A stretch of DNA of 64,000 nt from Pseudolysinimonas kribbensis (GTDB lineage Bacteria > Actinomycetota > Actinomycetes > Actinomycetales > Microbacteriaceae), in the NCBI RefSeq assembly GCF_030161895.1, contig NZ_BSVB01000001.1, positions 2,232,001 to 2,296,000 on the forward strand. The letters are read 5' to 3'. The notes under the pieces were generated by a model. The model had not been told where the DNA came from. It saw nothing but the letters and a program-made list of their open reading frames with translations, and did not search any database. This document shows positions 45,534 to 56,435 of the stretch, in pieces (position 1 is the stretch's first letter; every line of letters begins with the position of its first letter). The translations under genes and the position numbers were made by a program.

Positions 45534-47120
45534 ATGTCCGGTCCCACGATCGATCCCGCCCTCTACCGCGAGCGCGACGTCATCCCCATCCGCCGCGCAC
45601 TCGTCTCGGTCAGCGACAAGTCCGGGCTGCTCGAGCTCGCCGCCGCCCTCGTCGCCGCGGGCGTCGAGATCGTCTCGACCGGGTCGACCGCGAAGGCGAT
45701 CGCCGATGCCGGGCATCCCGTCACCCAGGTCGGCGACCTCACCGGCTACCCCGAGTCACTCGACGGCCGCGTGCGCACCCTGCACCCCACCGTGCACTCG
45801 GGACTGCTCGCCGACCTGCGCCTCGAGGACCACGAGCAGCAGCTCGAGCAGCAGGGCATCGCACCGTTCGAGCTCCTCGTGTCGAGCCTGTATCCGTTCG
45901 CCGAGACGGTCGCGTCGGGGGCCGAACCGGATGCCGTGGTCGAGCAGATCGACATCGGCGGCCCCGCGATGGTGCGCGCCGGCGCGAAGAACCACGCGAA
46001 CGTCGCCGTCGTCACCGACCCGTCGCAATACCGGGTCGTCCTCGACGCCCTCGCCCACGGCGGCACGACGCTGGCCGAGCGGCGCGACCTCGCCGTCGCG
46101 GCCTTCCGGCACACCGCGAGCTACGACATCGCCGTCGCATCGTGGCTGGGCAACGTGCTGGCGCCCGACGACGAGGGCAGCGGCTTCCCCGGCTGGGCGG
46201 GCGCGAGCTGGGAGCGGGCCTCGATCCTGCGCTACGGCGAGAACTCGCACCAGCGCGCCGCGCTCTACACCTCGGCCGGTGCGCGCGGGATCGCGCAAGC
46301 GGAACTGCTCAGCGGCAAGGAGATGTCGTACAACAACTACGTCGACGCGGATGCCGCCCTCCGCGCCGCCTACGACCATCACGAGCCGACGATCGCGATC
46401 ATCAAGCACGCCAACCCGTGCGGCATCGCGAGCGCCGATGCGCTCGCCGCGGCGCACGCGGCCGCGCACGCGTGCGATCCGGTGTCGGCCTACGGCGGCG
46501 TCATCGCCGCCAACCGGGAGGTCGACCTCGCGACCGCGGAGTCGATCGCGCCGATCTTCACCGAGGCGATCGTCGCTCCCGGGTACACGCCCGAGGCGCT
46601 CGAGCGGCTGCAGCGCAAGAAGGACCTGCGCATCCTCCGGCTGCCCGCCGACTACGCACGCGGCGACATGGAACTCAAGCAGCTCTCGGGCGGCCTGCTG
46701 CTGCAGACGGCGGACGCCATGTTCGCACCCGCGCGGCAGTGGAGGCTCGCGACGGGGGAGCCGGCCGACGCGGCGACGCTCGCCGACCTCGAGTTCGCGT
46801 GGCGGGCGGTGCGCGCCGTGAAGTCCAACGCCATCCTGCTCGCCTCGGGGCGGGCCTCGGTCGGCGTCGGCATGGGACAGGTCAACCGGGTCGACTCGTG
46901 CCGCCTCGCGGTGGAGCGCGCGGGCGACCGCGCCCGGGGCAGCGTGGCGGCCTCCGACGCGTTCTTCCCGTTCGACGACGGGGCGCGCGTGCTGTTCGAG
47001 GCCGGCATCCGGGCGCTCGTGCAGCCGGGCGGATCGATCCGCGACGCCGACACGATCGCGGCGGCGCAGGAGTACGGCGTGACGATGTACCTCACCGGGG
47101 AGCGGCACTTCTTCCACTGA
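45534..47120 (+). CDS. purH: Bifunctional AICAR transformylase/IMP cyclohydrolase
   Basis: A 528-residue enzyme of the last two steps to IMP. The N-terminal MGS-like cyclohydrolase domain has [26 protein letters not shown] and the [15 protein letters not shown] motif. The transformylase domain carries [14 protein letters not shown], the catalytic Lys-His of IIKHANPCG and a final [14 protein letters not shown]. Complete and of normal length. ATG 45534 has SD AAGGAG eight bases upstream. Regulation by the ZTP riboswitch in its leader ties expression to its own substrate ZMP. Confidence 0.97.
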   Translation: MSGPTIDPALYRERDVIPIRRALVSVSDKSGLLELAAALVAAGVEIVSTGSTAKAIADAGHPVTQVGDLTGYPESLDGRVRTLHPTVHSGLLADLRLEDHEQQLEQQGIAPFELLVSSLYPFAETVASGAEPDAVVEQIDIGGPAMVRAGAKNHANVAVVTDPSQYRVVLDALAHGGTTLAERRDLAVAAFRHTASYDIAVASWLGNVLAPDDEGSGFPGWAGASWERASILRYGENSHQRAALYTSAGARGIAQAELLSGKEMSYNNYVDADAALRAAYDHHEPTIAIIKHANPCGIASADALAAAHAAAHACDPVSAYGGVIAANREVDLATAESIAPIFTEAIVAPGYTPEALERLQRKKDLRILRLPADYARGDMELKQLSGGLLLQTADAMFAPARQWRLATGEPADAATLADLEFAWRAVRAVKSNAILLASGRASVGVGMGQVNRVDSCRLAVERAGDRARGSVAASDAFFPFDDGARVLFEAGIRALVQPGGSIRDADTIAAAQEYGVTMYLTGERHFFH

Positions 47121-47241
47121 CGCGATCGGCGCGGATGATCGCGCACGCCGTGTGAGCGGAGCTTGCATCCCGGAAGCCCGCGGTCATAGTCTGTAGGGCT
47201 GCCCTCCGCCGGGGCGGCAGGACGAGACGCGGGAGGCAGTC

Positions 47242-47301
47242 ATGACGAACGGAACGCTGAAGCGATTCGAGGTCGTCGTCGTCGCCCCGCGCGGGCGCTG
47301 A
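47242..47301 (+). CDS. Short leader peptide upstream of the ABC exporter operon
   Basis: ATG 47242 with SD GGGAGG (47231-47236) opens a 19-codon frame, [19 protein letters not shown], ending at TGA 47299-47301. No homology is claimed. The four Val and the final Arg-Gly-Arg before the stop, the good SD and the long inverted repeat overlapping its end suggest a regulatory leader peptide whose translation state controls the downstream exporter. The alternative is a chance frame in a 291-bp leader. Confidence 0.5.
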   Translation: MTNGTLKRFEVVVVAPRGR

Positions 47302-47306
47302 CGACC
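47271..47306 (+). promoter_or_regulatory. Inverted repeat overlapping the end of the leader peptide
   Basis: GGTCGTC (47271-47277) pairs with GACGACC (47300-47306), with an inner stem CGCCC/GGGCG (47283-47287 and 47293-47297). A ribosome at the end of the leader frame would prevent its formation; free RNA would fold it, which fits an attenuator. Confidence 0.5.
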
Positions 47307-47411
47307 GCCCCGACCCCGTCTTCTCGCGCGGCCCCGCTGCCGCATTCACCGCCACCAGATCCACCCCGGGAACACGCATCCCTGCGCGCTCCCGCGACCC
47401 GGAAACAGGTC

Positions 47412-49271
47412 ATGCTCACCACGCGTCCTTCACGCCCCGACGGATCGCGCGACCTCGGCACGGTCCGCACGATCCTCCGCCTCATGCCGTTCGTGCGCCC
47501 CGCGCTGCGCAGCATCATCCTCGGGATGATCGCGGCGCTGCTCGCGGGCCTCGTCTCGTTGGCGATCCCGCTCGTCTTGCAGAACCTCGTCGACGGACCC
47601 CTGTCGACGGGTGACGGGCGCCAGGTGCTGCCCGCCGCGCTCGCCGTGCTCGCGCTCGGCGGGCTCGAGGCGCTGCTGATCGGGGCCCGCCGACGCTTTG
47701 TGCTGACCCCCGGCACCCACGTCGAGGCGGCCCTGCGCAACACGCTGTACCGCAAGCTGCAGGACCTGCCGGTCGCCTTCCACGATCGCTGGCAGAGCGG
47801 TCAGCTGCTGTCGCGCTCCATGAGCGACCTCGGCCTGATCCGCCGGTGGTTCTCGTTCGGCATCGTGCTGCTCATCGTGAACGTCATCACAATCGTCATC
47901 GGGTTCGGCGTGCTCTTCATCTGGAGCTGGCAGCTCGCGATCGTGTTCGCGGTCTGCTCGATCCCGATCTTCGTCTACAGCTACATCTTCGAGAACAAGT
48001 ACTCGGTCGTCGCGCGCCGGTCGCAGGATCAGCAGGGCGATCTGGCGACGGCCGTCGAGGAGTCGGTGCACGGCATCCGGGTGCTCAAGGCGTTCGGGCG
48101 CGGTCGTTACTCGCTCGAGAAGTACGTGCGGCAGGCCGAGCAGCTGCGCGGCACCGAGCTCGACAAGGCACGCGCGGTCGCGGGCCTGTGGCTGTGGCTG
48201 CTGCTGATCCCCGACGTCGCCTTCGCCCTGTGCCTCGGCGGCGGGGTGTGGCTCGCGTCGCAGCACCTGATGACCGTGGGCGACCTCTTCGCCTTCTTCG
48301 CGACGGCGACCGTCATCCGGTTCCCGATCGAGTCGATCGGCTTCCTGCTGTCGATGACGTTCGACACCCGCACGGCCATCGACCGGCTCTTCGAGGTGCT
48401 CGACGAGAGCAACCCGATCACCGACCCCGACCCGGCGCGCACGGTGTCGCACCCGACCGGGCGGCTGCTGTTCGACGACGTGCACTTCCGCTACCAGGAC
48501 TCGCCCGAGTCGGTCCCGGACCTGATCGACGGCGTGCGGCTCGAGCTCGAGCCCGGCGAGACCATGGCGCTCGTGGGGCTCACCGGCTCCGGCAAGACGA
48601 CCCTCACCGCGCTCACGACGCGGCTCTACGACGTGACGGGCGGGGCGGTGCGGATCGACGGGGTCGACATCCGGGACCTCACGCGCGAGGAGCTGCGCCG
48701 GCACATCGCCATGGCGTTCGAGGACGCCACGCTGTTCTCGGCGTCCGTGCGCGACAACGTGCTGCTCGGGCGCCCCGAGCTGGCCGACCCGGAGCGGAAG
48801 GCCGACGCCGATCGCGTGCTCGCGGAGGCGCTCGAGATCGCCCAGGCCGAGTTCGTGGCCAACCTGCCCGAGGGCTCCGACACGAAGGTCGGCGAGGAGG
48901 GGCTGAGCCTCTCCGGCGGCCAGCGGCAGCGCCTCGCGCTCGCGCGCGCCATCGCCGCGGACCCGGCGATCCTCGTGCTCGACGACCCGCTGTCGGCGCT
49001 CGACGTCGACACCGAGGCGCGGGTGGAGGCCGGCCTGCGCCGGGTGCTCGGCAGGACGACCGCACTCGTCGTCGCGCACCGCCCCTCGACGGTGCAGCTG
49101 GCCGACCGGGTCGCGCTGCTGCAGGCCGGCCGCGTGACGGCGGTCGGCACGCACTCCCATCTGCTCGCGACCAACGAGCACTACCGGTTCGTCATCTCGT
49201 CGCTCGATGACGACCGCGAATCCCCCGACCTGGACCGATACAGCGACGACGACGAGGAGGTGTCGGCGTGA
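47412..49271 (+). CDS. ABC exporter half-transporter, degenerate catalytic site subunit
   Basis: A 619-residue protein with six membrane helices (about residues 30-320) and a C-terminal ATPase. Walker [10 protein letters not shown], signature [10 protein letters not shown] and Walker [12 protein letters not shown] are visible. The residue after Walker B is Asp instead of the catalytic Glu, as in the degenerate subunit of heterodimeric exporters such as TM287/288 or LmrCD. The intact signature serves the partner's active site. It overlaps the next exporter gene by four bases. Substrate is unknown, likely a drug or lipid-like compound. Confidence 0.9.
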   Translation: MLTTRPSRPDGSRDLGTVRTILRLMPFVRPALRSIILGMIAALLAGLVSLAIPLVLQNLVDGPLSTGDGRQVLPAALAVLALGGLEALLIGARRRFVLTPGTHVEAALRNTLYRKLQDLPVAFHDRWQSGQLLSRSMSDLGLIRRWFSFGIVLLIVNVITIVIGFGVLFIWSWQLAIVFAVCSIPIFVYSYIFENKYSVVARRSQDQQGDLATAVEESVHGIRVLKAFGRGRYSLEKYVRQAEQLRGTELDKARAVAGLWLWLLLIPDVAFALCLGGGVWLASQHLMTVGDLFAFFATATVIRFPIESIGFLLSMTFDTRTAIDRLFEVLDESNPITDPDPARTVSHPTGRLLFDDVHFRYQDSPESVPDLIDGVRLELEPGETMALVGLTGSGKTTLTALTTRLYDVTGGAVRIDGVDIRDLTREELRRHIAMAFEDATLFSASVRDNVLLGRPELADPERKADADRVLAEALEIAQAEFVANLPEGSDTKVGEEGLSLSGGQRQRLALARAIAADPAILVLDDPLSALDVDTEARVEAGLRRVLGRTTALVVAHRPSTVQLADRVALLQAGRVTAVGTHSHLLATNEHYRFVISSLDDDRESPDLDRYSDDDEEVSA

Positions 49272-51082
49272 GCGCTGTCGCAGGCGTGGGTGGCGAGGAG
49301 CGCTCCGACTACACCCGTGAGGAGAGCCGCGAGATCCGGCAGCGGTCGCTGCGGCTGCTCGGCTCGCTGCTGCGGCCCGAGCGCGGCCGGCTCATCGGCT
49401 CCGCGCTCATGATCGTCGTCAGCACGGGCGCCCAGGTGGCCGGTCCGGCGCTCATCGCGTACGGGATCGACGCCGGTCTGCCGGCGCTCGTCGCGAAGCA
49501 CTCGAGCTTCGTGCCCGTCGGGGTCGCGTTCGCGGCCTACCTGGTGTGCGCCATCGCGGGAGCCGTGCTCGCCGCACGGTTCACGGTGCTCGCCGCGCGG
49601 ATCAGCCAGGCCATCCTGCTCGACCTGCGCACCCGCGTGTACCGGCATGCGCAACTGCTGAGCCTCGAGTTCCACGAGACGTATACCTCGGGGCGCATCA
49701 TCGCGCGCCAGACGAGCGATCTCGAGGCGATCCGCGAGCTGCTCGACTCCGGCATCACCGGCCTCGTGCGCGGCGTGCTCTACATGGTGTTCACGGCGAT
49801 CGCTCTGGTGTGGCTCGATCCGTGGAGCGGCGTGGTGCTCGCGGCGTCGCTCGTGCCGCTGGCGTTCCTGACCCGCTGGTTCCAGCGTCGATCGCAGCTC
49901 GCGTTCCGGGCGACGCGCGTCTACTCGGCGCGGCTCATCGTGCACTTCGTCGAGACGATGACGGGAATCCGGGCCGTGCAGGCGTTCCGCAAGGAGAAGC
50001 GCAACGAGCGCGAGTACGGGCAGATCGTCGAGGACTACCGGGATGCCAACGCCCGTGCGATCAAGCTCTACGGCCTGTTCGATCCCGGCCTCATCATGAT
50101 CGGCAACATCACGGTGGCGGTGGTGCTCCTGATCGGCGGCTTCCGCGTGATCGGCGGCGGCCTCGCGATCGGCGCGCTGCTCGCGGTGGTGCTGTACACC
50201 CGGCGCTTCTTCGACCCCATGGAGGAGATGGCCACCTTCTACAACTCGTACCAGTCGGCGGCCGCCGCGGCGGAGAAGATCTCGGGCGTGCTCGAGGAGG
50301 AGCCGAGCGTGCCCGACCCCGGGCATCCGGTCGACCTGTGGAAGGCATCCGGCGGCGTCGACTTCGACGATGTGCGGTTCGCCTATCGCGACGACCGCGT
50401 CGTGCTGCCCGACTTCGAGCTGCACATCCCGCCGGGTCAGACCGTGGCGCTGGTCGGCTCCACGGGCGCCGGCAAGTCGACCCTGGCGAAGCTCATCGCG
50501 CGGTTCTACGACCCGACGGTCGGGGCCGTGCGGCTCGACGGGGTCGACCTGCGCGACCTGCATCCGAAGGATCTGCGCCGGGCGATCGTGATGGTGACCC
50601 AGGAGGCGTACCTGTTCAGCGGCTCGGTCGCCGAGAACATCGCGCTCGGCAAGCCGGGCGCCTCCCGCGACGAGATCGTCGCCGCCGCGCGCGCGGTCGG
50701 GGCGGACGAGTTCATCCGGCTGCTGCCGGACGGCTACGACACCGACGTGAACAAGCGGGGAGGCCGCGTCTCGGCGGGACAGCGGCAGCTGCTCTCGTTC
50801 GCGCGCGCGTTCCTCGCCGACCCGGCCGTGCTGATCCTGGACGAGGCGACCGCGTCGCTCGACATCCCCAGCGAGCGGCTCGTGCAGCAGGGTCTCACCA
50901 CCCTGCTGGCCGACCGGACGGCGATCATCATCGCGCACCGGCTCTCGACGGTCGCGATCGCCGATCGCGTGCTCGTCATGGAGCACGGCCGCATCGTCGA
51001 GGACGGCACCCCGGAGGAGCTCATCGGCGGCACCGGTCGCTTCGCCGCGCTGCACGCGGCCTGGCGCGACAGCCTCGTGTAG
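49268..51082 (+). CDS. ABC exporter half-transporter, catalytic subunit
   Basis: A 604-residue partner of the upstream half-transporter. Six membrane helices lie at about residues 35-330. The ATPase has Walker [10 protein letters not shown], Walker [13 protein letters not shown] with the catalytic Glu, and switch His in IIAHRLSTV. Its own signature reads VSAGQRQ instead of LSGGQ. So the pair has one complete site (this Walker A/B with the partner's signature) and one degenerate site. GTG 49268 overlaps the upstream stop. The two genes follow a leader peptide region, which suggests inducible expression. Confidence 0.9.
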   Translation: MSAVAGVGGEERSDYTREESREIRQRSLRLLGSLLRPERGRLIGSALMIVVSTGAQVAGPALIAYGIDAGLPALVAKHSSFVPVGVAFAAYLVCAIAGAVLAARFTVLAARISQAILLDLRTRVYRHAQLLSLEFHETYTSGRIIARQTSDLEAIRELLDSGITGLVRGVLYMVFTAIALVWLDPWSGVVLAASLVPLAFLTRWFQRRSQLAFRATRVYSARLIVHFVETMTGIRAVQAFRKEKRNEREYGQIVEDYRDANARAIKLYGLFDPGLIMIGNITVAVVLLIGGFRVIGGGLAIGALLAVVLYTRRFFDPMEEMATFYNSYQSAAAAAEKISGVLEEEPSVPDPGHPVDLWKASGGVDFDDVRFAYRDDRVVLPDFELHIPPGQTVALVGSTGAGKSTLAKLIARFYDPTVGAVRLDGVDLRDLHPKDLRRAIVMVTQEAYLFSGSVAENIALGKPGASRDEIVAAARAVGADEFIRLLPDGYDTDVNKRGGRVSAGQRQLLSFARAFLADPAVLILDEATASLDIPSERLVQQGLTTLLADRTAIIIAHRLSTVAIADRVLVMEHGRIVEDGTPEELIGGTGRFAALHAAWRDSLV

Positions 51083-51100
51083 CGCGGGCCGGGGATGGGG

Positions 51101-51106
51101 GACACT
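51101..51106 (+). promoter_or_regulatory. Possible -10 element of the VOC gene
   Basis: GACACT with six bases before ATG 51113. Weak match (no initial T), kept because the spacing equals that of better promoters. Confidence 0.35.
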
Positions 51107-51112
51107 GGCTCC

Positions 51113-51574
51113 ATGGCTGTCACCGACGTCACCCCGTTCATCTGGTACGACGACGACCTCGCCGAGGCGATCGCGTCGTACGAGCGCATCTTCGGCGATC
51201 TGCACCGCCGCCCCGACATGCTCGACCCCGACGGCAAGCTGCTCGGCGTGTGGATCGAGGTGGGCGGGCGACGGGTGATCGGCCTGCAGGGCGGGCCGGG
51301 GCATCCGCATACGGATGCGCTCTCGCTCTACGTGACGCTCGACGGCGGGCAGGACGAGGTCGACCGGATCTGGGAGGGCTTCCTCGACGAGGGCGGCAGC
51401 GAGGTGGCGTGCGGCTGGATCACCGACCGGTTCGGCGTCTCGTGGCAGATCGTGCCGGTCGAGCTCGAGGAGGCGATCCTGAGCCCGGATGCCGAGCGCC
51501 GGTCGTACGCGTACGGTGCCATGCTGCAGATGACCAGGATCGTCATCGCCGACCTGACGCCGGCCGCCGCGTGA
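51113..51574 (+). CDS. VOC family protein, PhnB/3-demethylubiquinone methyltransferase-like
   Basis: A 153-residue protein of the vicinal oxygen chelate superfamily (PhnB-like), starting VTPFIWYDDDLAEAIASYERIFG. It has the repeated beta-alpha-beta-beta-beta halves and the late WITDRFGVSWQIVPVELEE segment that marks this subgroup. Enzymatic role unknown; many members bind metal and small molecules or confer resistance. The start ATG 51113 fits the conserved beginning. Four bases overlap with the SDR gene (GTGA), so the two are co-transcribed. Confidence 0.83.
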   Translation: MAVTDVTPFIWYDDDLAEAIASYERIFGDLHRRPDMLDPDGKLLGVWIEVGGRRVIGLQGGPGHPHTDALSLYVTLDGGQDEVDRIWEGFLDEGGSEVACGWITDRFGVSWQIVPVELEEAILSPDAERRSYAYGAMLQMTRIVIADLTPAAA

Positions 51575-52311
51575 GCGGGATCGCGGGCCGCGTCGCGGTC
51601 ATCACGGGGGCGGCGAGCGGCATCGGGCTCTCGGTCGCGCAGCTGTTCGCCGAGCGCGGCGCGCACATCGTGGGCGTGGACCTCGCGGAGGCCGTGAACG
51701 AGTCGGTCGCGGGCCTGCCCGGCGACGGGCACCATGCGATGGTCGCCGACCTCACCGCGAGCGGGGCCGCCGATGCCGTCGCGCAGCAGGCGGTCGCGGC
51801 GGCGGGCGGGATCGACATCCTGGTCAACTGCGCCGGCATCGCCCGGCTCGCCCCCGCCCTCGAGGTCGAGGACGCCGACTGGGATGCCGTGCTCGCGGTC
51901 AACCTCACGGCGAGCTTCCGCATGGCGCGGGCCGCGGGTCGCGTCATGACCGCCGCGGGGTACGGCCGGATCGTCACGATCGCCTCGCAGGCCGCGCTCA
52001 TCGCGCTCGACCAGCACGTCGCGTACTCGGCGAGCAAGGCCGGCATCCTGGGGATGACGAAGGTGCTCGCGCGGGAGTGGGCGCCGCACGGTGTGACGGT
52101 CAACGCGATCTCGCCGACCGTGGTGGACACGCCGCTCGCCCAGCTGGCCTGGGCGGGGGAGCGGGGCGAGGCCTTCCGCAAGCTGATCCCGGTCGGCCGG
52201 TTCGCGCAGCCGCACGAGGTGGCGGCGCTCATCGCGTTCCTCGCCGACGAGGACGCCGCGATGATCACCGGCGAGAACGTCGTCATCGACGGGGGCTACA
52301 CCGCGGTGTGA
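51571..52311 (+). CDS. Short-chain dehydrogenase/reductase
   Basis: A 246-residue classical SDR. NAD(P) motif TGAASGIGLSVA lies at residues 13-24, NCAGIARLAP near residue 86, catalytic Ser in TIASQAA, and the YSASK pair near residues 152-156. The acidic Asp in VGVDLAE after the second strand favours NAD over NADP. The C-terminus ends GENVVIDGGYTAV as in GolD-type polyol dehydrogenases, a plausible but unproven substrate class. Start GTG 51571 overlaps the VOC gene stop. Confidence 0.9.
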   Translation: MSGIAGRVAVITGAASGIGLSVAQLFAERGAHIVGVDLAEAVNESVAGLPGDGHHAMVADLTASGAADAVAQQAVAAAGGIDILVNCAGIARLAPALEVEDADWDAVLAVNLTASFRMARAAGRVMTAAGYGRIVTIASQAALIALDQHVAYSASKAGILGMTKVLAREWAPHGVTVNAISPTVVDTPLAQLAWAGERGEAFRKLIPVGRFAQPHEVAALIAFLADEDAAMITGENVVIDGGYTAV

Positions 52312-52338
52312 GACACGCCGCCGCGTGAGTTGACCTCA

Positions 52339-52366
52339 CGATACCCGGTATGCATACTCGGTATCG
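52339..52366. promoter_or_regulatory. Palindromic operator and core promoter of the padR-macB-ftsX operon
   Basis: A 28-bp near-perfect palindrome centred on TGCA: arms CGATACC and GGTATCG with inner GTATGCATAC, two mismatched positions per side. It overlaps the promoter: -35 TTGACC at 52330-52335, 17 bases, then CATACT at 52353-52358. GTG 52366 follows seven bases later, so a bound PadR dimer would block both polymerase and the start of a near-leaderless mRNA. Confidence 0.75.
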
Positions 52367-52950
52367 TGACGGTTCGGAACAGCCTGCTCGCCCTGCTCGG
52401 CGAACGCCCCCACTACGGCTACGAGCTCCGGCAGGAGTTCGAGGCCCGCACCGGGTCGACCTGGCCCCTCAACATCGGGCAGATCTACACGACACTCGAC
52501 CGGCTGCAGCGCGATGGACTCGTGGCCGACGCCGGGGCGGATGCCGAGGGGCGCCGGCAGTGGAGCATCACCGCCGCCGGGCGCGCGGAGGCCGAGCGGT
52601 GGCTGGCGTCCCCGGTCGAGCGCCCCGCCCAGGGGCGCGACGAGCTGGCCATGAAGCTCGCCATCGCGGCGACGCTGCCGGGCGTCGATCTGGCCGCGAT
52701 CATCCAGGCCCAGCGTGAGGCGACGGCCCGCACGCTGCAGGATCTGACCCGCGCGAAAGTCGCCGGCGGCGACCCGTCGTCGCCGGAGGAGCTCGCGTGG
52801 CTGCTCGTCGTCGACTCGATGATCTTCCAGGCGGAGGCCGAGATCCGGTGGCTCGACCATTCGGAGGAGCGGATCCGGCGCAGCGACCTGCGCACCGGCG
52901 GTCGCGTGCCGGCATCCCGCGCCGCCGCTCGGACGGAGGCCCGCCGGTGA
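52366..52950 (+). CDS. PadR family transcriptional regulator with C-terminal Vir domain
   Basis: A 194-residue repressor. The winged helix is in the first 80 residues (NSLLALLGERPHYGYELRQEF, then NIGQIYTTLDRLQRDGLV and a wing). The rest is the helical virulence-activator-like domain found in PadR subfamily 1 (EELAWLLVVDSMIFQAEAEIRWLDH). GTG 52366 is set by the promoter. It is the first gene of an operon with an ABC exporter and probably represses it, released by an unknown ligand, perhaps an antimicrobial. Confidence 0.9.
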   Translation: MTVRNSLLALLGERPHYGYELRQEFEARTGSTWPLNIGQIYTTLDRLQRDGLVADAGADAEGRRQWSITAAGRAEAERWLASPVERPAQGRDELAMKLAIAATLPGVDLAAIIQAQREATARTLQDLTRAKVAGGDPSSPEELAWLLVVDSMIFQAEAEIRWLDHSEERIRRSDLRTGGRVPASRAAARTEARR

Positions 52951-53678
52951 CCGCCGCGACGAACGAGCCCCTGCTGCGGCTGGACGGCGTCTCGATGCAT
53001 TACGGCCACGGCGCGACGTCGGTCATCGCCCTGGCCGGAGTCGACCTGACGGTCGAACGCGGAGAGCTCGTCGCGATCATGGGCGCGTCCGGCTCCGGCA
53101 AGTCGACGCTCCTCACGATCGCGGGAGGCCTCACCCGGCCCACGGGCGGCGAGGTCGTGGTGGAGGGCCGGTGGCTCAGCGAGCTCGACGCCCGTCAGCT
53201 GGCGACGCTGCGACGCCGCACCCTCGGCTTCGTCTTCCAGGACTTCAACCTGGTGCCGGCTCTCACCGCGATCGAGAACGTGAGCCTGCCGCTCGAGCTC
53301 GACGGCTGGAAGCTGCGCAAGGCGCGCCGGGCGGCTCGCGACGCGCTGAACGTCGTGGAGCTCGCCGAGCGCGCGAATCACTTCCCGGACGACCTCTCCG
53401 GCGGCCAGCAGCAGCGGGTGGCGATCGCACGCGCCGTGGTCGGCGGCAGGTCGCTCATCCTCGCGGACGAGCCGACGGGTGCCCTCGACTCCACGACGGG
53501 CGAGATGGTGCTCCGGATGCTACGGGCGCGCGTCGACGCCGGCGCCGGCGGGATCCTGGTCACCCACGACCCCCGGCACGCGGCGTGGGCCGACCGCATC
53601 GTCTTCCTGCGTGACGGCCGCATCGTCGGCAGCTCCGAGACCGAGTCCGTCGAGGCGCTGGCCCGGCGGTCGGCATGA
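52947..53678 (+). CDS. ABC transporter ATP-binding protein, MacB/LolD type
   Basis: A 243-residue ATPase working with the following FtsX-like permease. Walker A MGASGSGKST lies near residues 49-58, Q-loop FQDFNLVPALTAIENV near 103, signature LSGGQQQRVAIARA, Walker B LILADEPTGALD and H-loop VTHD. These are the marks of the MacB family, which drives mechanotransmission rather than classical substrate passage. GTG 52947 overlaps the padR stop; the permease ATG overlaps its own stop. Confidence 0.94.
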   Translation: MTAATNEPLLRLDGVSMHYGHGATSVIALAGVDLTVERGELVAIMGASGSGKSTLLTIAGGLTRPTGGEVVVEGRWLSELDARQLATLRRRTLGFVFQDFNLVPALTAIENVSLPLELDGWKLRKARRAARDALNVVELAERANHFPDDLSGGQQQRVAIARAVVGGRSLILADEPTGALDSTTGEMVLRMLRARVDAGAGGILVTHDPRHAAWADRIVFLRDGRIVGSSETESVEALARRSA

Positions 53679-56432
53679 CCGCTCCCGCACCCGGCCCGAG
53701 CGGACCGCGCCTCCCGCGCCGCAGCCGAGCGGGGTTCCGGCTGGCGTTCACGCTCGCGGCACGCAACGCGCGGCGCGCGCCGGGGCGCTCGTTCCTCATC
53801 GCGGTGCTCGTCGCCCTTCCGGTGATCGGGCTCGCGGGCGCCGCGACGGTCGGCCTGAGCATGGTGGGCAGCCCGGCGCAGACCGCGCAGGCCCAGCTCG
53901 GGCACATGGCGGCTTCGATGCAGATGATGTCCAACCACGTCAGGCAGACCGCCACGAGCGCCTACCCCGACGGATACGGCGAGCTCACCCCGACGGATCC
54001 GACCACCTGGCTGCCGTCGGATTGGCGGGTCGTTCCGATCAGCCCGACCGGCGTCTACCTCCGCACCGCGCACGGGGTCGCCGAGATCAGCGCCACCGCG
54101 GGGCGCTCCTGGGATCCGGCGTTCCGGGGCCGCTTCGACCTGCTGTCGGGGCACGCTCCGCGCGGCGCGGTCGAGATCCTGGCCTCTCCCTCCGCGCTCG
54201 CCCGGCTCGGCGCGCGGGTGGGCGACACGGTGCGCACCCCCGACGCGACGAGCTACCGGATCGTCGGCACGATGCTCGACCGCACGAGCGACCCGAGGAC
54301 GCCGACCGTATTCGGAGGCCGCACCGCGTTCAGCGGCCTCGGCCCGGATCCCACGCTCTGGACCTACTACCTGGCCGGCCCGGCCGTGACCCTGGCCGAC
54401 ATCCACGACTTCAACCGGCACGGGGCGTTTGTCCTGTCCCTCGCCGCCACGGCTCCGTACACCTCGGCCGATCTCTTCTCCGCCGCCGACGGCATCATCT
54501 GGAGCTACGCGGCCATGATCGGCATGGTCGGCGGCTTCATGCTCTTCGAGGTCGCTCTCCTCGCCGGCGCCGGATTCCTCGTCGGCGCGCGCCAGGAGCA
54601 GCGCGCGCTCGCGGTGCTGGCGAGCGTCGGCGCCGACCGACGGCTGCTGTCGCGATCCGTCGCCGTCGGCGGGATCGTGATCGGCGCGCTCGGAGCGCTC
54701 GGCGGGATCACGATCGGTGTCGGGCTCGCCGCGATCTACATGGCCGTGAGCCGGACCGGAAGCACGATGCAGTACTACACGTTCGGCGTGAGCCCGGTGG
54801 CTCTGGGGCTGATCGCCCTCGTCGCGGTGTTCGCGTCGTGGATCGCGGCCGCGGTGCCGGGCCGCACGGCGTCGAGGTTCGACGTCGTGTCGGCGCTGCG
54901 TGGGGCGCGGCGCCCGCCGCGGCCGAGCCGACTGGCGCCCGCCCTCGGGGTCGTCGTCATGCTCGTGGGGATCGGGATCGCGGTCGTCGGCGGCATCCTC
55001 ACGCTGGTGCTGCAGCGGGCCGGCGACTGGCGGCTGGGCTGGCTCGGACCGACCCTCATCGCCGTCGGGTCGATCGTGCTCGAGCTCGGGGCGATCCTCG
55101 GCGTGCCGGTGCTGCTGCGCGCCGTCGCCCGCCTCGGGGCGCGCAACGCGTCGGCCCGGATGGCGACGCGCGATCTCGCGCGCAACAGCGCCCGCGCCGT
55201 CCCCGCCGTCGCCGCCGTCATGAGCACCATCTTCGTGGCGGCGTTCCTGATGGCCGCGCTGTCCGGCGGCGAACGCCAGTCGGAGGCGTCGTACCTCTAC
55301 CAGGCGCCCCTCGGCGATGTCGCGGTCTCGTTCAGCGTGCCCGATCCGGCCCAACCGCTGACCGATGTCTCGTCGTATCGAGCCACGCTCGAGCGGGTGC
55401 TCGGTGTCCGGAGCGTCCGCACGATCGAGGGGAGACCCCGCCCAGCGAGGGATACCGCAGCGACGCGACGACGACGCCGACGTCGGGCACGCCCGTGGCG
55501 ACCGTCCGGCCGGATGCCGCCTCACGTCACTGCCTGACCCTGCGGTCGCAGAGCAGCGCGCCCTGCGCCCTTCCGCCGTACGTGGAGAACCGCGGCAACA
55601 ACCAGATCGTCGTCGGCGACCAGGGCGACCTCGCGGCCGTGCTGGGGCAGCGACCGTCGAGCGCCGCCGTCACGGCGCTTCGGGACGGCGGAGCCGTCTC
55701 GCTCTATCCGCAGTTCGTCGAGCACGGGAAGGTCACCCTCGACTGGTGGACCCCCGCGCAGCTCTTCGACGGCGAGTTCTTCCGGCCGGGGGCACGCCGC
55801 AGCGCAGCAGGTCGGTCGATGCCGTCGTCGATCCCGGGCGGCATCCGGCGGCATTCGGGGTGATCGTGTCCCCCGAGACGGCCCACCGGCTCGGGCTGCA
55901 TCCACGACCGATCGTGCTGCTCGCGAGACCGTCGCACCAGCCGTCGCAGGCTCAGCTCGACGAGCTGGCCGCGGCCGTCGGCGCCGGCAGGATCAACACC
56001 GACCTGCGACCGACGGCGTACTCCTACGTCGAGAACGGCCCGCAGCGATTCGCCGGCACCGTCGGCTGGATCGTCCTCGGGGTCGCCGGGCTCATCACGC
56101 TCGGAGCCTCGGTCGTGGCCCTGGGGCTGGCGCGCATCGATGCGCGGCGCGACGAGCTGACCCTCGGGGCGGTGGGGGCGCCTCCGCGCACGCTGCGCGG
56201 GATCGCGTTCTGGCAGGCGCTCGTGCTCGCCGGGCTCGGATCGATCGTGGGCGGGGCGTTCGCCCTGGTGCCGGCCTATGCGATGTCGCTCTCGGGTCAG
56301 ATGGCGTTCGCGCCGCCCTGGCTGCAACTCGGCGCGACCGCGGTCGGCGTCCCGCTCGTGATCGCGATCGTCACGGCGCTCACCCGCCGGGTGCGTCGCC
56401 CGGCGTTCGTGGACCGCACGGCGATCGGATAG
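53675..56432 (+). CDS. FtsX-like ABC permease (two apparent frameshifts)
   Basis: About 919 residues after correction. A membrane anchor near residues 35-60 is followed by an extracellular domain, a first FtsX core of three helices (about residues 280-420), two more helices, a second large extracellular domain and a final FtsX core (GWIVLGVAGLITLGASVVALG to the C-terminus). Adding one G at 55429-55432 gives IEGETPPSEGYRSD, and one at 55788-55792 gives FRPGGTPQRSRSV; together they restore one frame. It exports or expels a compound with the adjacent ATPase, in a padR-controlled operon of the antimicrobial-peptide resistance type. Confidence 0.88.
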
Positions 56433-56435
56433 CCG

